From Oscillospiraceae bacterium (GTDB lineage Bacteria; Bacillota; Clostridia; Oscillospirales; Ruminococcaceae): a stretch of DNA of 64,000 nt. Below, piece after piece: positions 27,429 through 40,472 of the stretch; positions within the stretch are counted from its first letter, which is position 1; every line of letters begins with the position of its first letter. The notes beneath the pieces are model-generated. The model was not told where the DNA came from. It saw nothing but the letters and a program-made list of their open reading frames with translations, and searched no databases. The stretch spans positions 1 through 64,000 of the forward strand of contig JAGOPP010000009.1 in assembly GCA_017991935.1 (NCBI GenBank). Direction: 5' to 3'. The translations under genes were made by a program, and so were the position numbers.

Positions 27429-28636
27429 AGGGCAAAAAGATGATCGCGATGCTGCTCGCCGGCGGACAGGGCAGCAGGCTCTACGTGCTCACAAAGGATA
27501 TGGCGAAGCCCGCCGTGCCCTACGGCGGCAAATACCGCATCATCGACTTTCCGCTCTCCAACTGCGTCAACTCCGGCATCGACACGGTCGGCATCCTGAC
27601 GCAGTACGAGCCGTTCGAGCTCTCCGAATACATCGGCAACGGCCAGCCGTGGGACCTTGACCGCATGGGCGGCGGCGCGTTTATCCTGCCGCCCTACCAG
27701 CGCAGCGGCGGCTCGGCTTGGTATAAGGGCACCGCCAACGCCATCTATCAAAACATGTCCTTCGTCGACCGCTTCGGCCCGGATTACGTCGCGATCCTCT
27801 CGGGGGACCATATTTATAAAATGGATTACTCCAAGATGCTCGCCGTCCACGAGGAGAAGGGCGCGGCCTGCACGATCGCGGTCTATGAGGTGCCGTGGGA
27901 GGACGCCTCGCGCTACGGCATCCTGAGCGTAAACGAGGACGGCTTCCTGACCAAATTCGCCGAGAAGCCGCGGCGCCCCGAGAGCAACCTCGCCTCGATG
28001 GGCATCTACATATTCTCCGCCGACAAGCTCCGCAAATATCTGGAGGAGGACGAGGCGGACCCCGCCTCCGTGAACGATTTTGGCAAAAACGTGATCCCGC
28101 GGATGCTCGCCGCCGGGGAGCGGATGGCGGCCTATTCCTTTAAGGGCTACTGGAAGGACGTCGGCACCATCAACAGCCTCTGGGACGCCAACATGGACGT
28201 GCTCGACCCGAAGGAGCCGCTCGATCTCCACGACCCGGACTGGAAAATTTACAGCCGCAGCCCGGTGATGCCGCCGCATTACATCGGCAAGGACGCCTCG
28301 GTGCAGGACTCGATGGTCACCGAGGGGTGCGAGGTGGACGGCGCGCTCGATTTTTCGATCCTCTCGGCCGGCGTGACGGTCGGGAAGGGCGCGGAGGTCC
28401 GTTACAGCATCGTCATGCACAACGCCGCGATCAAAGAGGGCGCGAAAGTGGAATACGCGATCGTCGCCGAGAAGGCGGTCATCGGGGAGAACGCCCGGGT
28501 CGGCTGCAAGCCGGAGGAGGCGGAACGCCCGGAGGAATGGGGCGTGGCGGTCGTCGGGCCGGGGGTCGAGATCCCGGCCGGGGGCGTCGTCGCGCCCAAG
28601 GAGATCGTCGGCAGAAAGAAGGCGAGGGCGGAATGA
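27425..28636 (+). CDS. glgC: Glucose-1-phosphate adenylyltransferase, catalytic subunit
   Basis: A 403-residue enzyme making ADP-glucose from ATP and glucose-1-phosphate. It keeps the nucleotide loop [14 protein letters not shown], the [15 protein letters not shown] site, GTANAIYQN, and [10 protein letters not shown] with the catalytic Asp. A C-terminal left-handed beta-helix follows. Its ATG overlaps the glgB stop and its own stop overlaps glgD (ATGA). Confidence 0.96.
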   Translation: MKGKKMIAMLLAGGQGSRLYVLTKDMAKPAVPYGGKYRIIDFPLSNCVNSGIDTVGILTQYEPFELSEYIGNGQPWDLDRMGGGAFILPPYQRSGGSAWYKGTANAIYQNMSFVDRFGPDYVAILSGDHIYKMDYSKMLAVHEEKGAACTIAVYEVPWEDASRYGILSVNEDGFLTKFAEKPRRPESNLASMGIYIFSADKLRKYLEEDEADPASVNDFGKNVIPRMLAAGERMAAYSFKGYWKDVGTINSLWDANMDVLDPKEPLDLHDPDWKIYSRSPVMPPHYIGKDASVQDSMVTEGCEVDGALDFSILSAGVTVGKGAEVRYSIVMHNAAIKEGAKVEYAIVAEKAVIGENARVGCKPEEAERPEEWGVAVVGPGVEIPAGGVVAPKEIVGRKKARAE

Positions 28637-29754
28637 ACGAGAGAGAAGTTCTTGGCATCATCGTGTGCAACATGCACGACGAGCTGATCTCCGAGCTGAC
28701 CGCGCACCGCACGCTCGGCTCCGTGCCGTTCGGCGGCAGGTACCGCTTCATCGACTTCGCGCTCTCCAACATGGTGAATTCCGGGATCCGGGACGTCGCC
28801 GTGGTGCCGAGCACCCACTACCAGAGCCTCTTAAATCATCTGGGCAGCGGCCGCGAGTGGGATCTCTCCAGAAAGATCGGCGGCCTCTCCGTGCTGCCGC
28901 CCTACGGCAGGAGCTCCTCGGCCGGGGTCTATCACGGCCGCATGGAGGCCCTTGCCAACATCCGGGATTACATCAAGGCAAGCCCGGCGGATACCGTCGT
29001 GCTCAGCGACTCCGACGTGATCGCCAACATCGACTTTCGCCCCGCGGTCGCGCAGCATCTCGCGACGGGGGCCGACATCACGCTGCTCTATAAAAAAGCG
29101 CAGGTCTCGCCGGAGCTTCATACTTATAACGCCCTGTTTTTTGATGAAAGCGGGCGGCTCGCGGATCTCCACCTCTCGCCGGAACTCTCCGGCGAGCAAA
29201 ACGTCTACCTCGATATCGCCGTGATCCGGAAACCCCTGCTCGACGAGCTGGTCGAGGAGAGCGTGCGGCACAACGAGCACAGCTTTGTGCGCTCCGTGCT
29301 CATGGCAAAAAAGGACGCGCTCAACATCCGCGGCTTCTTCTGCCCCGGCTGGGGGGATAAGATCAACAGCCTCGAGGATTATTTTGAGGCGAACATGGCG
29401 CTGCTGCGCCCGGAGGTCCGCGCCTCGCTCTTCCCCAAGGACCGCCCGATCTACACAAAGGTTCGGGACGAGGTCTCCGCGAAGTACGGCCTTTGCTCCG
29501 AGGTCAAAAACTCGCTCGTCACCGACGGCTGCGTCATCGACGGGGCCGTCTTCGACAGCGTGCTGTTCCGCGGCGTCCGGGTCGAGAAGGGCGCCGTCGT
29601 GCGCGGCTCGGTGCTGATGCACAACACGCGCGTCTGCGCCGGCGCGGTGGTGGAAAACGTCGTCGCCGATAAAAATGTCGTCGTCACCGAGGGCAAGCGG
29701 CTGTCCGGCTCGGAGACCATGCCCTTTTATATCCCCAAAGGAGAGACCGTTTAG
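28633..29754 (+). CDS. glgD: GlgD, non-catalytic ADP-glucose pyrophosphorylase subunit
   Basis: A 373-residue GlgC paralogue. The nucleotide loop GGxGxRL is absent (the matching place reads [16 protein letters not shown]), while the sugar site [14 protein letters not shown] is kept. Firmicute GlgD proteins are regulatory partners that raise GlgC activity in a heteromer. Its ATG overlaps the glgC stop. Confidence 0.93.
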   Translation: MNEREVLGIIVCNMHDELISELTAHRTLGSVPFGGRYRFIDFALSNMVNSGIRDVAVVPSTHYQSLLNHLGSGREWDLSRKIGGLSVLPPYGRSSSAGVYHGRMEALANIRDYIKASPADTVVLSDSDVIANIDFRPAVAQHLATGADITLLYKKAQVSPELHTYNALFFDESGRLADLHLSPELSGEQNVYLDIAVIRKPLLDELVEESVRHNEHSFVRSVLMAKKDALNIRGFFCPGWGDKINSLEDYFEANMALLRPEVRASLFPKDRPIYTKVRDEVSAKYGLCSEVKNSLVTDGCVIDGAVFDSVLFRGVRVEKGAVVRGSVLMHNTRVCAGAVVENVVADKNVVVTEGKRLSGSETMPFYIPKGETV

Positions 29755-29799
29755 ACGAACATCCGCCCGATTTGACCAAAAAACAGACAGGAGGACGCT

Positions 29800-31218
29800 A
29801 TGAAGATTTTGTTCGCCGCGAGCGAGGCCCGGCCGTTCATCGCGACGGGCGGCCTTGCCGACGTGGCCAACGCGCTGCCGAAAAGCCTCTGCGAATCCGG
29901 CGAGGACTGCCGGGTGATCCTGCCGCTCTACGCGGACATCGCGCCGGAGCTGCGGGAGCTTCTCGCGTTCGAGGCGGACTTCCGGGTCCGGCTCGGCTGG
30001 AGAGATCAGTACTGCGGCCTCTTTTCCGCGAAATACGACGGCGTCGTCTTCTATTTTCTTGACAACGAGTATTATTTTCGCCGGCCGGGCATCTACGGCC
30101 ATTTCGACGACGCGGAGCGGTTCGCGTTTTTCTCCATGGCGGCGCTCGAGGCGATCGCGCACATGGATTTCACCCCGGATATTCTCCACTGCAACGATTG
30201 GCAGACCGGCCTGATCCCCGTCTTTTACAACGTCTTTTACCGCCGGAAAGAGGGCTACCGCGACATCCGCACGCTCTTCGCCATCCACAATATCCAGTAT
30301 CAGGGCCGCTACGGGATGGAGCTCGCGGACGACCTGCTCGGCCTGCCCAAGGAGCGCCGCTGCGTCGTCGAGTGGAACGGCGACTGCAACTTCATGAAGG
30401 GCGGCATCGACCAGTGCGACGCGGTCTGCACGGTCAGCCCGACCTACGCCGAGGAGATCCTCGACCCATGGTTTGCCTGCGGGCTCGACGGCTTCCTGCG
30501 CGAGCGCAGATATAAGCTCGCCGGGATCCTCAACGGCATCGACTACGACGCCTACGACCCGCAGTACGACCCGGCCGTCAAATACACCTACACGGCGGAG
30601 AATCTCTCCGGCAAGGCGAGGGACAAGGCGGCCCTGCAAAACGAGCTCGGCCTCGAGCCGGAGCCGGGGACGATGCTCGTCGGGATCGTCTCCCGCCTCG
30701 CCTCCCACAAGGGGTTCGACCTCGTGCGCTGCGTGGGCGACGAGATCATGGGCCTGCCGATCCAGCTCGCGGTCCTCGGCTCCGGGGAGGCGGCCTACGA
30801 GGCGTTTTTCCGCGGCCTGCAGGATCGCTTCCCGGGCAGGGTGCGCATGGTGACGGGCTTCGACCCGCGCCTCGCCAAGCACATCTACGCCGGCAGCGAC
30901 GCCTTCCTGATGCCCAGCAGGAGCGAGCCCTGCGGCCTGTCGCAGATGGTCGCCCTGCGCTACGGCTCGATCCCGATCGTGCGCGAGACCGGCGGCCTCA
31001 AGGACAGCGTATGGGACCTCGGCGGGGAGGGCGGCAACGGCTTCACTTTTAAGACCTACAACGCCCACGACATGCTCGCCGCCGTCCGGCGCTGCGCCGC
31101 GTTATATGAGGATAAAGAAAAATGGCGCATGGCGGTCGTCACCGCCATGCGCTGCGACAACAGCTGGCGCCGCTCGGCGAAGGCATACCGGCTGCTCTAC
31201 GAGAAGCTCAAGGGCTGA
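29800..31218 (+). CDS. glgA: Glycogen synthase (ADP-glucose, GT5)
   Basis: A 472-residue GT5 glycosyltransferase extending alpha-1,4-glucan from ADP-glucose. The first motif reads ASEARPFIATGGLADV: Ala takes the place of the Lys in the classic K-T-G-G-L. The donor site MPSRSEPCGLSQMVALRYG, HCNDWQTGLIP and VSRLASHKGFD are intact. It lies 45 bp after glgD with GGAGG upstream and closes the operon. No glgP or amylase follows in the window. Confidence 0.95.
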   Translation: MKILFAASEARPFIATGGLADVANALPKSLCESGEDCRVILPLYADIAPELRELLAFEADFRVRLGWRDQYCGLFSAKYDGVVFYFLDNEYYFRRPGIYGHFDDAERFAFFSMAALEAIAHMDFTPDILHCNDWQTGLIPVFYNVFYRRKEGYRDIRTLFAIHNIQYQGRYGMELADDLLGLPKERRCVVEWNGDCNFMKGGIDQCDAVCTVSPTYAEEILDPWFACGLDGFLRERRYKLAGILNGIDYDAYDPQYDPAVKYTYTAENLSGKARDKAALQNELGLEPEPGTMLVGIVSRLASHKGFDLVRCVGDEIMGLPIQLAVLGSGEAAYEAFFRGLQDRFPGRVRMVTGFDPRLAKHIYAGSDAFLMPSRSEPCGLSQMVALRYGSIPIVRETGGLKDSVWDLGGEGGNGFTFKTYNAHDMLAAVRRCAALYEDKEKWRMAVVTAMRCDNSWRRSAKAYRLLYEKLKG

Positions 31219-31234
31219 AAAACAGAAAAAAGAA

Positions 31235-31266
31235 AAGAGGCTTTCCGAAAGGAAGGCCTCTTTTTT
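31235..31266 (+). terminator. Glycogen operon terminator
   Basis: AAGAGGC-TTTCC and GGAA-GGCCTCTT form a stem with a GAAA loop, followed by TTTTT. Confidence 0.9.
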
Positions 31267-31271
31267 GACGC

Positions 31272-31474
31272 CGCGCGGCTTAGGCGCGCAGCTTGCCGGA
31301 CTCCGTGTATTCGAGGCCGACCGCGTAGAGGCCGAACGGCCCATGGCACGGGGCGAGAAAGGGAATTTCTCTCCGCCGGGTATGACACTCGCTCCAATCG
31401 CCCTTCGCGCGGCTTAGGCGCGCAGCTTGCCGGACTCCGTGTATTCGAGGCCGACCGCGTAGAGGCCGAACGGC
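31272..31474. repeat. 69-bp exact direct repeat copying the 3' end of the 647-aa phage gene
   Basis: The stretch 31272-31340 repeats exactly at 31406-31474. The right copy contains the last ~20 codons and stop of the phage gene (ends at 31414) plus 8 bp. The left copy is outside it. A small hairpin (GAGAAA/TTTCTC) lies in the 65-bp interval. Confidence 0.92.
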
Positions 31475-33357
31475 TCCCCGGCAACGGCGTTGCCGATGCG
31501 GACGCGGAGCTTGTCGAGCCGCGGGAGCAGGCGCTTTCTGCCGAAGGTGCGCGCTCCGTCGTCGCTGTTCCAAGAGAAGGAGGGCCAAGAGAGCGCGGAC
31601 CACTTGAAATAGCGAAAGACGCCGGACTGCTGCCAGACGGTTTTCCAGACGCCGCGCACTTTTGCCTCAACCTTGACGGAGGTCCGCGGGTGGGGCTCGA
31701 GCTGGACGGCGAGGTAGCACAGCGCCTTGTTCGCGTAAAAATCGTTCCCCGCCAAGACAGGCAGATCCCAGTGCGCCTCGATGGCGGCGCCGCAGTCCTT
31801 GTAGTAGCCGTCGGTGCCGTCGTCGGCGTCGGAGAGGTCGAAGCGGAAGACCCGCCCGTCCTCCCCGCCGAAGAAGAGATCGTCCCCCTCCGCCCAGACG
31901 GCGGAGGCCGGGATGTTCTCCCAGTAGTAGCACTCGTACTGATAGCTGCTGTACGGCTCGCCGCTCGCGTAATCCCGCCGGCCGCCGTCGAGCAGGTAGA
32001 GCCTCTGCCCGACGGAGAGCAGGAAGAAATTTCTCCAGACCGCGGCGCAGGCCCCGGAGAGGTCTCCGGCGGAGGAGAGGGCCTTGTCGATGTAGAAGCT
32101 CCGGCGCTCCGCGTATTTTTCGCCGGTGGTATCCCTCTCCGTCAGCGCGTAGACGCCCTCGCCGGTCAGGAATAGAGGCTCCCCGCCGAGGCTCGCGAAG
32201 CCGCGCACGGAGACCGCGCCCGGCCCTTTAAGGATGTTTGTGACCGGGAAGACCGCCTCCCCGTCGGCGATTTTTCCGGCGCGCAGGATCACGTTGCCGT
32301 TGCCCTCGGCGTTTTCGCGGTGGGCCGCGAGCAGGTTCCCCACGTGGGAGTAGCCCATGATCCGGGTCCCGCCCGCGCCGAGGTCCGCGTACCACGTCTC
32401 GCCGAAATAGGCGGGGTTGTCCATCTGGGAGTACCAGTCCCGCTCCGGGTAATCCGGGTTTCCGGCCGCGAAGACGCGGTTTTCCGCGCCGTCCACGCCG
32501 AAGAGCGCGCAGGCCCGGCACCCGCCGATCATCGCTTCGTATTCCGGGATCGCCTTGCCCGCGGAGACGGTCACGTTGTCCTCGCCCGTCACGGGCGAGA
32601 CGCCCGGCGCGCTCGTGAAAATAATTTGTCCGAGCGACTCGTTCACCGTGTAGTCCGTCCCCTCCGCGAGCGTGATCCAGATCTTGTTTTTGGAGGTGGA
32701 GGAGGCGGAGAGCTTTTTGACCACGGCGGAGCCGCCCTCGATGCCGTCGTAGGAGAGCTGATAGACCGTGGCGGAAGCGGTGGCGAGAAAGCTGTCGGTG
32801 AAGCGGCGGCCGATCAGGTTAAACGGCTCGTGGGCCATGCCGCCGCCGTCCGGGTCGCGGGAGACGGTGACGGTCGGCTCGTAGGCGAGCTCGGCGGCGT
32901 CCTTCAGTTGCCAAGTATACGCCTCGGAGGCCGGGTTGCCGGGGGCGTAGTCCGGGTTTTCAAAATACCCCAGCGCGCGGTAATGGGAGCGGTCGAAGAT
33001 CCAGAGCTTTCCGCCGAACTGGACCGCCGAGGAGGATTCCTCGGCCATGTCGGAGGCGATTTGGTGCTCCGGGCCGTCGAGGTAGAGGCCCATGCCCGCG
33101 TGGACGACGCGCCGCGCGCCGGAGCTAAGGTTCAGCGAAAAGACGCCGAAGATCTTCGCGCCGTAATCCTGAAACGCGCCGTAGCCCGGGCGCTTGACCG
33201 GCTTGCCGGAGAAGTCCGGCATCATGTTCGGCGCGTCCGGGCTGCGGTAGGGGGCCACGTGCGCGGGCGGGCTCGAGAGATCGACGCCCCGAAACTCCGA
33301 GATTTTCAGCTCCGAGAGCCGGGATTTTCTTGCGTAGTTGACCGTAATTTTCGGCAT
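31414..33357 (-). CDS. Large phage virion protein (tail hub or stabilisation protein-like)
   Basis: A 647-residue beta-rich protein beginning MPKITVNYARKSRLSELKI and FRGVDLSSPPAHVAP, with SPDAPNMMPDF and GKPVKRPGYG; this N-terminal pattern is common to phage virion proteins annotated as stabilisation or tail proteins. Many Gly/Tyr/Trp blade-like repeats suggest a propeller fold. There is no lysogeny or enzyme motif. GGAGG lies 6 bp before ATG 33357. Position next to an adaptor-like gene suggests a hub of a short tail (P22 gp10-like role), which is inference. Confidence 0.6.
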   Translation of the reverse strand: MPKITVNYARKSRLSELKISEFRGVDLSSPPAHVAPYRSPDAPNMMPDFSGKPVKRPGYGAFQDYGAKIFGVFSLNLSSGARRVVHAGMGLYLDGPEHQIASDMAEESSSAVQFGGKLWIFDRSHYRALGYFENPDYAPGNPASEAYTWQLKDAAELAYEPTVTVSRDPDGGGMAHEPFNLIGRRFTDSFLATASATVYQLSYDGIEGGSAVVKKLSASSTSKNKIWITLAEGTDYTVNESLGQIIFTSAPGVSPVTGEDNVTVSAGKAIPEYEAMIGGCRACALFGVDGAENRVFAAGNPDYPERDWYSQMDNPAYFGETWYADLGAGGTRIMGYSHVGNLLAAHRENAEGNGNVILRAGKIADGEAVFPVTNILKGPGAVSVRGFASLGGEPLFLTGEGVYALTERDTTGEKYAERRSFYIDKALSSAGDLSGACAAVWRNFFLLSVGQRLYLLDGGRRDYASGEPYSSYQYECYYWENIPASAVWAEGDDLFFGGEDGRVFRFDLSDADDGTDGYYKDCGAAIEAHWDLPVLAGNDFYANKALCYLAVQLEPHPRTSVKVEAKVRGVWKTVWQQSGVFRYFKWSALSWPSFSWNSDDGARTFGRKRLLPRLDKLRVRIGNAVAGEPFGLYAVGLEYTESGKLRA

Positions 33358-33368
33358 GTCGCGCCTCC

Positions 33369-33737
33369 TCAGTAGCAGTCGGCGACGTCCGCCGGCGCGA
33401 GCCTCGCGCACTCCCGCAGCGCCGCGATATATCGCGCCCGGTAATCCGCGGCCATGTCGGGGTCGTCGGAGACTTCGTAGAGAAAGGCCGCGAGCCCGTC
33501 CGGCAACGCGTATTTCGCGACGCGGTCGGAGTAGGGGATCTCGTCGCCGAGCGCCTTGAGCACCGGCACGTGCTCAAACGGCGCCCGCCCCTCCGATTTG
33601 AGCACGCTGTTCTCCACGTCGAACGCCTCGGCCAGCAGCAGGCTGATCCAGCCCGCCGCGAAGCAGGCAAGGTCCGAATCGCTGACGCGCTCCCCGACCA
33701 TGCCGAGCGCCTGAGAAAATAGTTCGTTTCCTGTCAT
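33369..33737 (-). CDS. Small phage protein (head-tail adaptor-like)
   Basis: A 122-residue acidic, mostly helical protein (MTGNELFSQALGMVGE, then RYIAALRECARLAPADV). The size, helical character and place between the coat genes and the hub-like gene fit a head-tail connector or adaptor. No decisive motif is seen. AAGGAGG precedes the ATG. It ends 12 bp before the 647-aa gene start. Confidence 0.55.
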   Translation of the reverse strand: MTGNELFSQALGMVGERVSDSDLACFAAGWISLLLAEAFDVENSVLKSEGRAPFEHVPVLKALGDEIPYSDRVAKYALPDGLAAFLYEVSDDPDMAADYRARYIAALRECARLAPADVADCY

Positions 33738-33798
33738 TCGTCATCCTCCTTGTAAAAAAAAGATTGCATCCCCATGCCGGGATCAGGATAGCGCCCCG

Positions 33799-33819
33799 GG
33801 ACGCCGGAAACTGATGATT
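33799..33819 (-). promoter_or_regulatory. Candidate shared regulatory motif of phage block T
   Basis: TCATCAGTTTCCGGCGTCCC on the minus strand (TCATCAGTT at 33817-33809), 72 bp upstream of the 122-aa gene. It matches the element before block L. Confidence 0.35.
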
Positions 33820-33904
33820 TTTCGCCCCCGCCCGGCCAAACGCGGCCCCGTTTTCGGCCCGGAGGGGAAAAATCCGCCCGATTTCCCGTTTCTATAAAAA
33901 AATC

Positions 33905-33934
33905 TTGGAAGAAAGACACTTTCCGTGGTATAAT
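33905..33934 (+). promoter_or_regulatory. lepA promoter
   Basis: TTGGAA (33905-33910), 18-bp spacer and a consensus TATAAT (33929-33934). Confidence 0.8.
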
Positions 33935-33968
33935 CCATACTGGATTTTTATCGGCGGAGGTGGAATGC

Positions 33969-35774
<1,806 letters not shown>

Positions 35775-35814
35775 TTTTCGCCAAAGCGCGGGGATTTCCC
35801 CGGGCCGGCCGCCC

Positions 35815-35931
35815 CGCCGCTCCATTCGGGCCGTTCCGCCGCCCCATTCGAGCCGTATCGCCGCCCCATTCGGGCCGTATCGCCGCCCCATTCGGGCCGT
35901 CCGCCGCTCCATTGAGGCCGCATTGCCGCCC
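35815..35931. repeat. Tandem 21-22 bp repeat (VNTR), five units
   Basis: Units of the form CGCCGCCCCATTCGGGCCGTAT recur with CCATTC at 35822, 35844, 35866 and 35888 and CCATTG at 35909. It lies in the 305-bp gap between lepA and dgt. There are no spacers, so it is not CRISPR. A strong hairpin is not seen. Confidence 0.9.
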
Positions 35932-36079
35932 GGGGTCGGGGCGCAAGTGATTTTTGTCGCAAATTTTGCGAAAAAAAGGTTTTCTTCTTTTTTCGGCGTA
36001 TATATTTAATAGAAAGAGCCGGGACCCCGCCCGATGGGCGCGGACCCCGGCATCCCACAAAAAACGGGAGGCGAAGGAT

Positions 36080-37075
36080 ATGACGATCCGCGAACGGACG
36101 GAGCAGCTCGAGCGGGACACGCTGTCCCCGTACGCCTGTCTCTCCGCCGAGACGAGGGGCAGGGAGACGCCCCTCTCCTACGATGGCATCCGCACCGAGT
36201 TTCAGCGCGACCGGGACCGCATCCTCCACTGCAAGGCGTTTCGCCGGCTCATGCACAAGACGCAGGTCTTTTTGAGCCCGGAGGGGGACCATTACCGCAC
36301 CCGCCTCACGCACACGCTCGAGGTCGCGCAGATCGCCCGCACGATGGCGGTGGCGCTGCGGCTCAACGAAAATCTGACCGAGGCGATCGCCTTGGGCCAC
36401 GATCTCGGCCACACGCCGTTCGGCCACGCCGGGGAGCGCGCGCTCAACGAGGTCGCGCCGGAGGGCTTCCGGCATTACGAGCAGAGCGTGCGCGTGGTGG
36501 AGCGGCTCGAGCGCGACGGCGCCGGGCTCGACCTCACGTGGGAGGTGCGCGACGGCATCGGCGCACACACAAACGGTCAGGCCGGCACGCTGGAGGGCAG
36601 GCTCGTCAGGCTCGCGGACCATTTCGCCTACGCGCACCACGATCTTGAGGACGCGATCCGCGCGGGCGTCCTGTCGGAGGAGGACGTGCCCGCCGCGATC
36701 CGGGAGGAGCTCGGCGCGGACCGGGGCACCCGCCTCACGGCGCTCATCAACTCCGTCATCGAAACCAGCGCCGACGACATCCGGATGGACGAGCGGACGG
36801 CGGAAATTTTTGCGGATCTCGAGACGTTTATGTACGACGCGGTCTACATAAACCCGATCGCCAAGTCGCAGGAGCACAAGGCGATGGCGATGCTCAAGCA
36901 GCTTTACGCGTTTTTCCTCGAGAACCCGAACCGCCTGCCCGCCGAATACCTCGCGATCGCGTTCTCCGAGGGCGCCGACCGCGCCATCTGCGATTACATC
37001 AGCGGCATGTCCGACCGTTACGCGATCAAGCTCTACACCGACTATTTCATCCCGAAAGGATGGAGCAAAGAATAA
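36080..37075 (+). CDS. dgt: Deoxyguanosinetriphosphate triphosphohydrolase-like protein
   Basis: A 331-residue HD-domain dNTPase. It has TRLTHTLEVAQIART with the first metal His, LGHDLGHTPFGHAGE with the HD pair, and the dGTPase-like ENLTEAIALGHD context. It is smaller than E. coli Dgt and matches the Firmicute type next to dnaG. The ATG at 36080 has GGGAGGCGAAGG upstream; a longer ORF from 35954 is unsupported. Confidence 0.9.
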   Translation: MTIRERTEQLERDTLSPYACLSAETRGRETPLSYDGIRTEFQRDRDRILHCKAFRRLMHKTQVFLSPEGDHYRTRLTHTLEVAQIARTMAVALRLNENLTEAIALGHDLGHTPFGHAGERALNEVAPEGFRHYEQSVRVVERLERDGAGLDLTWEVRDGIGAHTNGQAGTLEGRLVRLADHFAYAHHDLEDAIRAGVLSEEDVPAAIREELGADRGTRLTALINSVIETSADDIRMDERTAEIFADLETFMYDAVYINPIAKSQEHKAMAMLKQLYAFFLENPNRLPAEYLAIAFSEGADRAICDYISGMSDRYAIKLYTDYFIPKGWSKE

Positions 37076-37128
37076 AAAAAGGAAAGAATTTCCGCGAAAA
37101 AGCGCACTTATAATAAGGAGGGGACGAT

Positions 37129-38892
37129 ATGATTCCGCAAAGCTTCATCGAAGAGCTGAAATTTCAAAATGAGATCGAGTCCGTCGTCTCCTCCTATGTC
37201 CAGTTGAAGAAAAAAGGCCGCATCTCCGTGGGCCTGTGCCCGTTTCACTCGGAAAAAACCCCCTCCTTCACCGTCTACCCGGAGAGCCAGTCGTTCTACT
37301 GCTTCGGGTGCGGCGCGGGCGGGGACATCATCGGCTTCATCCGCCGCATCGAGAATCTCGGCTATGTCGAGTCCATCAAACTGCTGGCCGAGCGCGCCGG
37401 GATGCGGGTGCCGGACGAGGCCGCGGACGACGCGGAGGCGCAGCTCAAGACCGCCATTCTCGAGATGAACCGGGAGGCGGCCCATTATTTTCACGAGCAG
37501 CTCACGGGCCCGGCCGGAAAGACCGCGCTCGCGTATCTGCTGCAGCGCGGCCTCTCGCCCCAGACGATCACGCATTTCGGCCTCGGCTACGCGCCGCCCG
37601 GCGCCTACGGGCTCTGCGACCGGCTCATGGGCAAGGGGTACCGCCCCGTCCAGATGGAGGCCGCCGCCCTCACGAGGCAGGGAAGGAGCGGCAAGGATTA
37701 CGATGTCTTCCGCGACCGCGTGATGTTCCCGATCCTCGATCTGCGGGGCAACGTGATCGGCTTCGGCGGGCGGAAGCTTTCGGGCGACGGCCCCAAATAT
37801 TACAACTCGCCGGACACGCCGGTGTTTAAAAAGACCAAGAACCTCTTCGCCCTCAACTTCGCCAAAAAAAATAAGCCGGAGGAATTTATCCTCTGCGAGG
37901 GCTATATGGACGTCATCTCGATGCATCAGGCGGGCTTCACCGGCGCGGTGGCGTCGCTCGGGACCTCGCTGACGGAGGACCAGTGCCGGCTGCTCGCGTC
38001 CTACACGGCGGAGGCGATCCTCGCCTACGACGCGGACGAGGCCGGCAGAAAGGCCTCGAAGCGGGCCTCCGGCCTCTTGGACGAGGCGGGCGTCCGCACA
38101 AGGGTGCTGGTCATCGAGGGCGCCAAGGACCCGGACGAATACATAAAAAATTTCGGCGCGGCCCGCTTCGCCCAGCTGCTCAAAAAGAGCCGCGGCGCGA
38201 CGGAATACGAGCTGGGCCGGATCAAATCGAAATACGACACCGACGCGCCGGAGGGCGTCATCGCCGCCGTAAAGGAGGCCACCGTGCTGGTCGCCGGGCT
38301 CAAAAACCCGCTGGAGCGGGACGTCTGGGCGGCCAAGATCGCCTCGGACTACAACCTCCCCAAGGAGGGCGTGACCGCGCAGGTGGCGGCGCTGCTCAAG
38401 CGGCAGATCCGGAGTCAGGAGAAGCGCGAGGCGATGCAGCTGCGCGGCCTCGGCCTCGTCTCGCGGGACGACGCCGTCCCGGAGCGCGTAAAAAATCCCG
38501 CGGCGGCGGCCGCGGAGGAGCGGCTGCTCGGCACGCTCTACCGCCATCAGGAGCTTTTGCCGGAATACGCGGCGAAGGTGAAGCAGGGGGATTTCGTCTG
38601 CGGGCTTTACGCCAAGATGTTTGAGCGCATGGCGCAGGCGGCGGCGCTCCGGCGGGAGATCGGCGCGTCGCTGTTCTCGGATTACGGGCTCGCGGAGCAG
38701 AGCGCGGCGGAGCGGGTCTTCGCCTACGCGCGGGAGCGCCGCTACGAGCCGGAGGAGGCCGCGGACGCCTACGCCGGGATGCTAAAGGGAAAAGAAAAAA
38801 AATCGGACGCGGAAATCAAGGATATGCCGGACGCAGAATGGGAAGAATTCATGAGAGCCAAACTTGCGGCCAGAAAGCCCGACCCGCAATAA
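37129..38892 (+). CDS. dnaG: DNA primase
   Basis: A 587-residue primase making RNA primers at the replication fork. The CHC2 zinc domain is [11 protein letters not shown] with [10 protein letters not shown]. The TOPRIM catalytic motifs are [10 protein letters not shown] and [13 protein letters not shown]-terminal helicase-binding region follows. AAGGAGG precedes the ATG. It lies between dgt and rpoD in one operon. Confidence 0.96.
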   Translation: MIPQSFIEELKFQNEIESVVSSYVQLKKKGRISVGLCPFHSEKTPSFTVYPESQSFYCFGCGAGGDIIGFIRRIENLGYVESIKLLAERAGMRVPDEAADDAEAQLKTAILEMNREAAHYFHEQLTGPAGKTALAYLLQRGLSPQTITHFGLGYAPPGAYGLCDRLMGKGYRPVQMEAAALTRQGRSGKDYDVFRDRVMFPILDLRGNVIGFGGRKLSGDGPKYYNSPDTPVFKKTKNLFALNFAKKNKPEEFILCEGYMDVISMHQAGFTGAVASLGTSLTEDQCRLLASYTAEAILAYDADEAGRKASKRASGLLDEAGVRTRVLVIEGAKDPDEYIKNFGAARFAQLLKKSRGATEYELGRIKSKYDTDAPEGVIAAVKEATVLVAGLKNPLERDVWAAKIASDYNLPKEGVTAQVAALLKRQIRSQEKREAMQLRGLGLVSRDDAVPERVKNPAAAAAEERLLGTLYRHQELLPEYAAKVKQGDFVCGLYAKMFERMAQAAALRREIGASLFSDYGLAEQSAAERVFAYARERRYEPEEAADAYAGMLKGKEKKSDAEIKDMPDAEWEEFMRAKLAARKPDPQ

Positions 38893-38938
38893 TATGACGC
38901 AAAATCAGCGGTCAACAGACATTCAGGGGGATGAAACA

Positions 38939-40128
<1,190 letters not shown>

Positions 40129-40142
40129 CCTTCCGGCCGGGC

Positions 40143-40472
40143 TCAGGAGTCGTAGTCCTCGAGCAGCTCGGCGAGCTCCGCCTCATCCGCGACCGGGATG
40201 CCGGCCGCGAGGGCCTCTTGATCGGCCTTGGGCAGGCTGCCGGCGTAGATCTCGTAGATCTCGGCCGGGTAGGCGCTGCCGTTGCGAAACAGGGCGAGCT
40301 TTCCGTCGTAAAGGCCGAGTGCCATCGTCTCGGTCTCGGCCTCGGCCGTGACGGGGATGGTCCCGGTCTCGGCGGGCTCCGCCGCGCTCTTTTCCGCGAG
40401 GTGATAGACGATCGTGGTGATCAGCGCGGTGAGGCAGAGCGCCGCCGCTGTCACGACAAAGGTGTGTTTCAA
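40143..40472 (-). CDS. BofC C-terminal domain protein
   Basis: A 109-residue protein with one N-terminal membrane/signal segment (FVVTAAALCLTALITTIVYHL) and the BofC C-terminal domain pattern (YDGKLALFRNGS, AEIYEIYAGSLPKADQEA, ending ELLEDYDS). BofC inhibits SpoIVB in the sigma-K checkpoint of Bacillus; the short clostridial forms keep just this domain, with unknown targets. The start is TTG 40472, with AAAGGGAG upstream; longer reading is unsupported. Confidence 0.85.
   Translation of the reverse strand: MKHTFVVTAAALCLTALITTIVYHLAEKSAAEPAETGTIPVTAEAETETMALGLYDGKLALFRNGSAYPAEIYEIYAGSLPKADQEALAAGIPVADEAELAELLEDYDS

Larger units (their letters stand above)
31414..33737 (-). mobile_element. Phage block T: adaptor-like and hub-like virion proteins
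   Basis: Two minus-strand genes of phage character lie between the glgA terminator and the lepA promoter. They match in order what should sit between the head genes at 54-61 kb and the fibre/lysis genes at 20-22 kb. No mobility gene is present. Confidence 0.65.

Noticed and set aside
28831..31068. Long minus-strand ORF (745 residues) opposite glgD-glgA
   Set aside because: It is a high-GC shadow; the plus-strand reading has clear glycogen enzyme motifs.
35815..35931. Possible CRISPR array
   Set aside because: Units are directly adjacent with no spacers and no cas genes are near.
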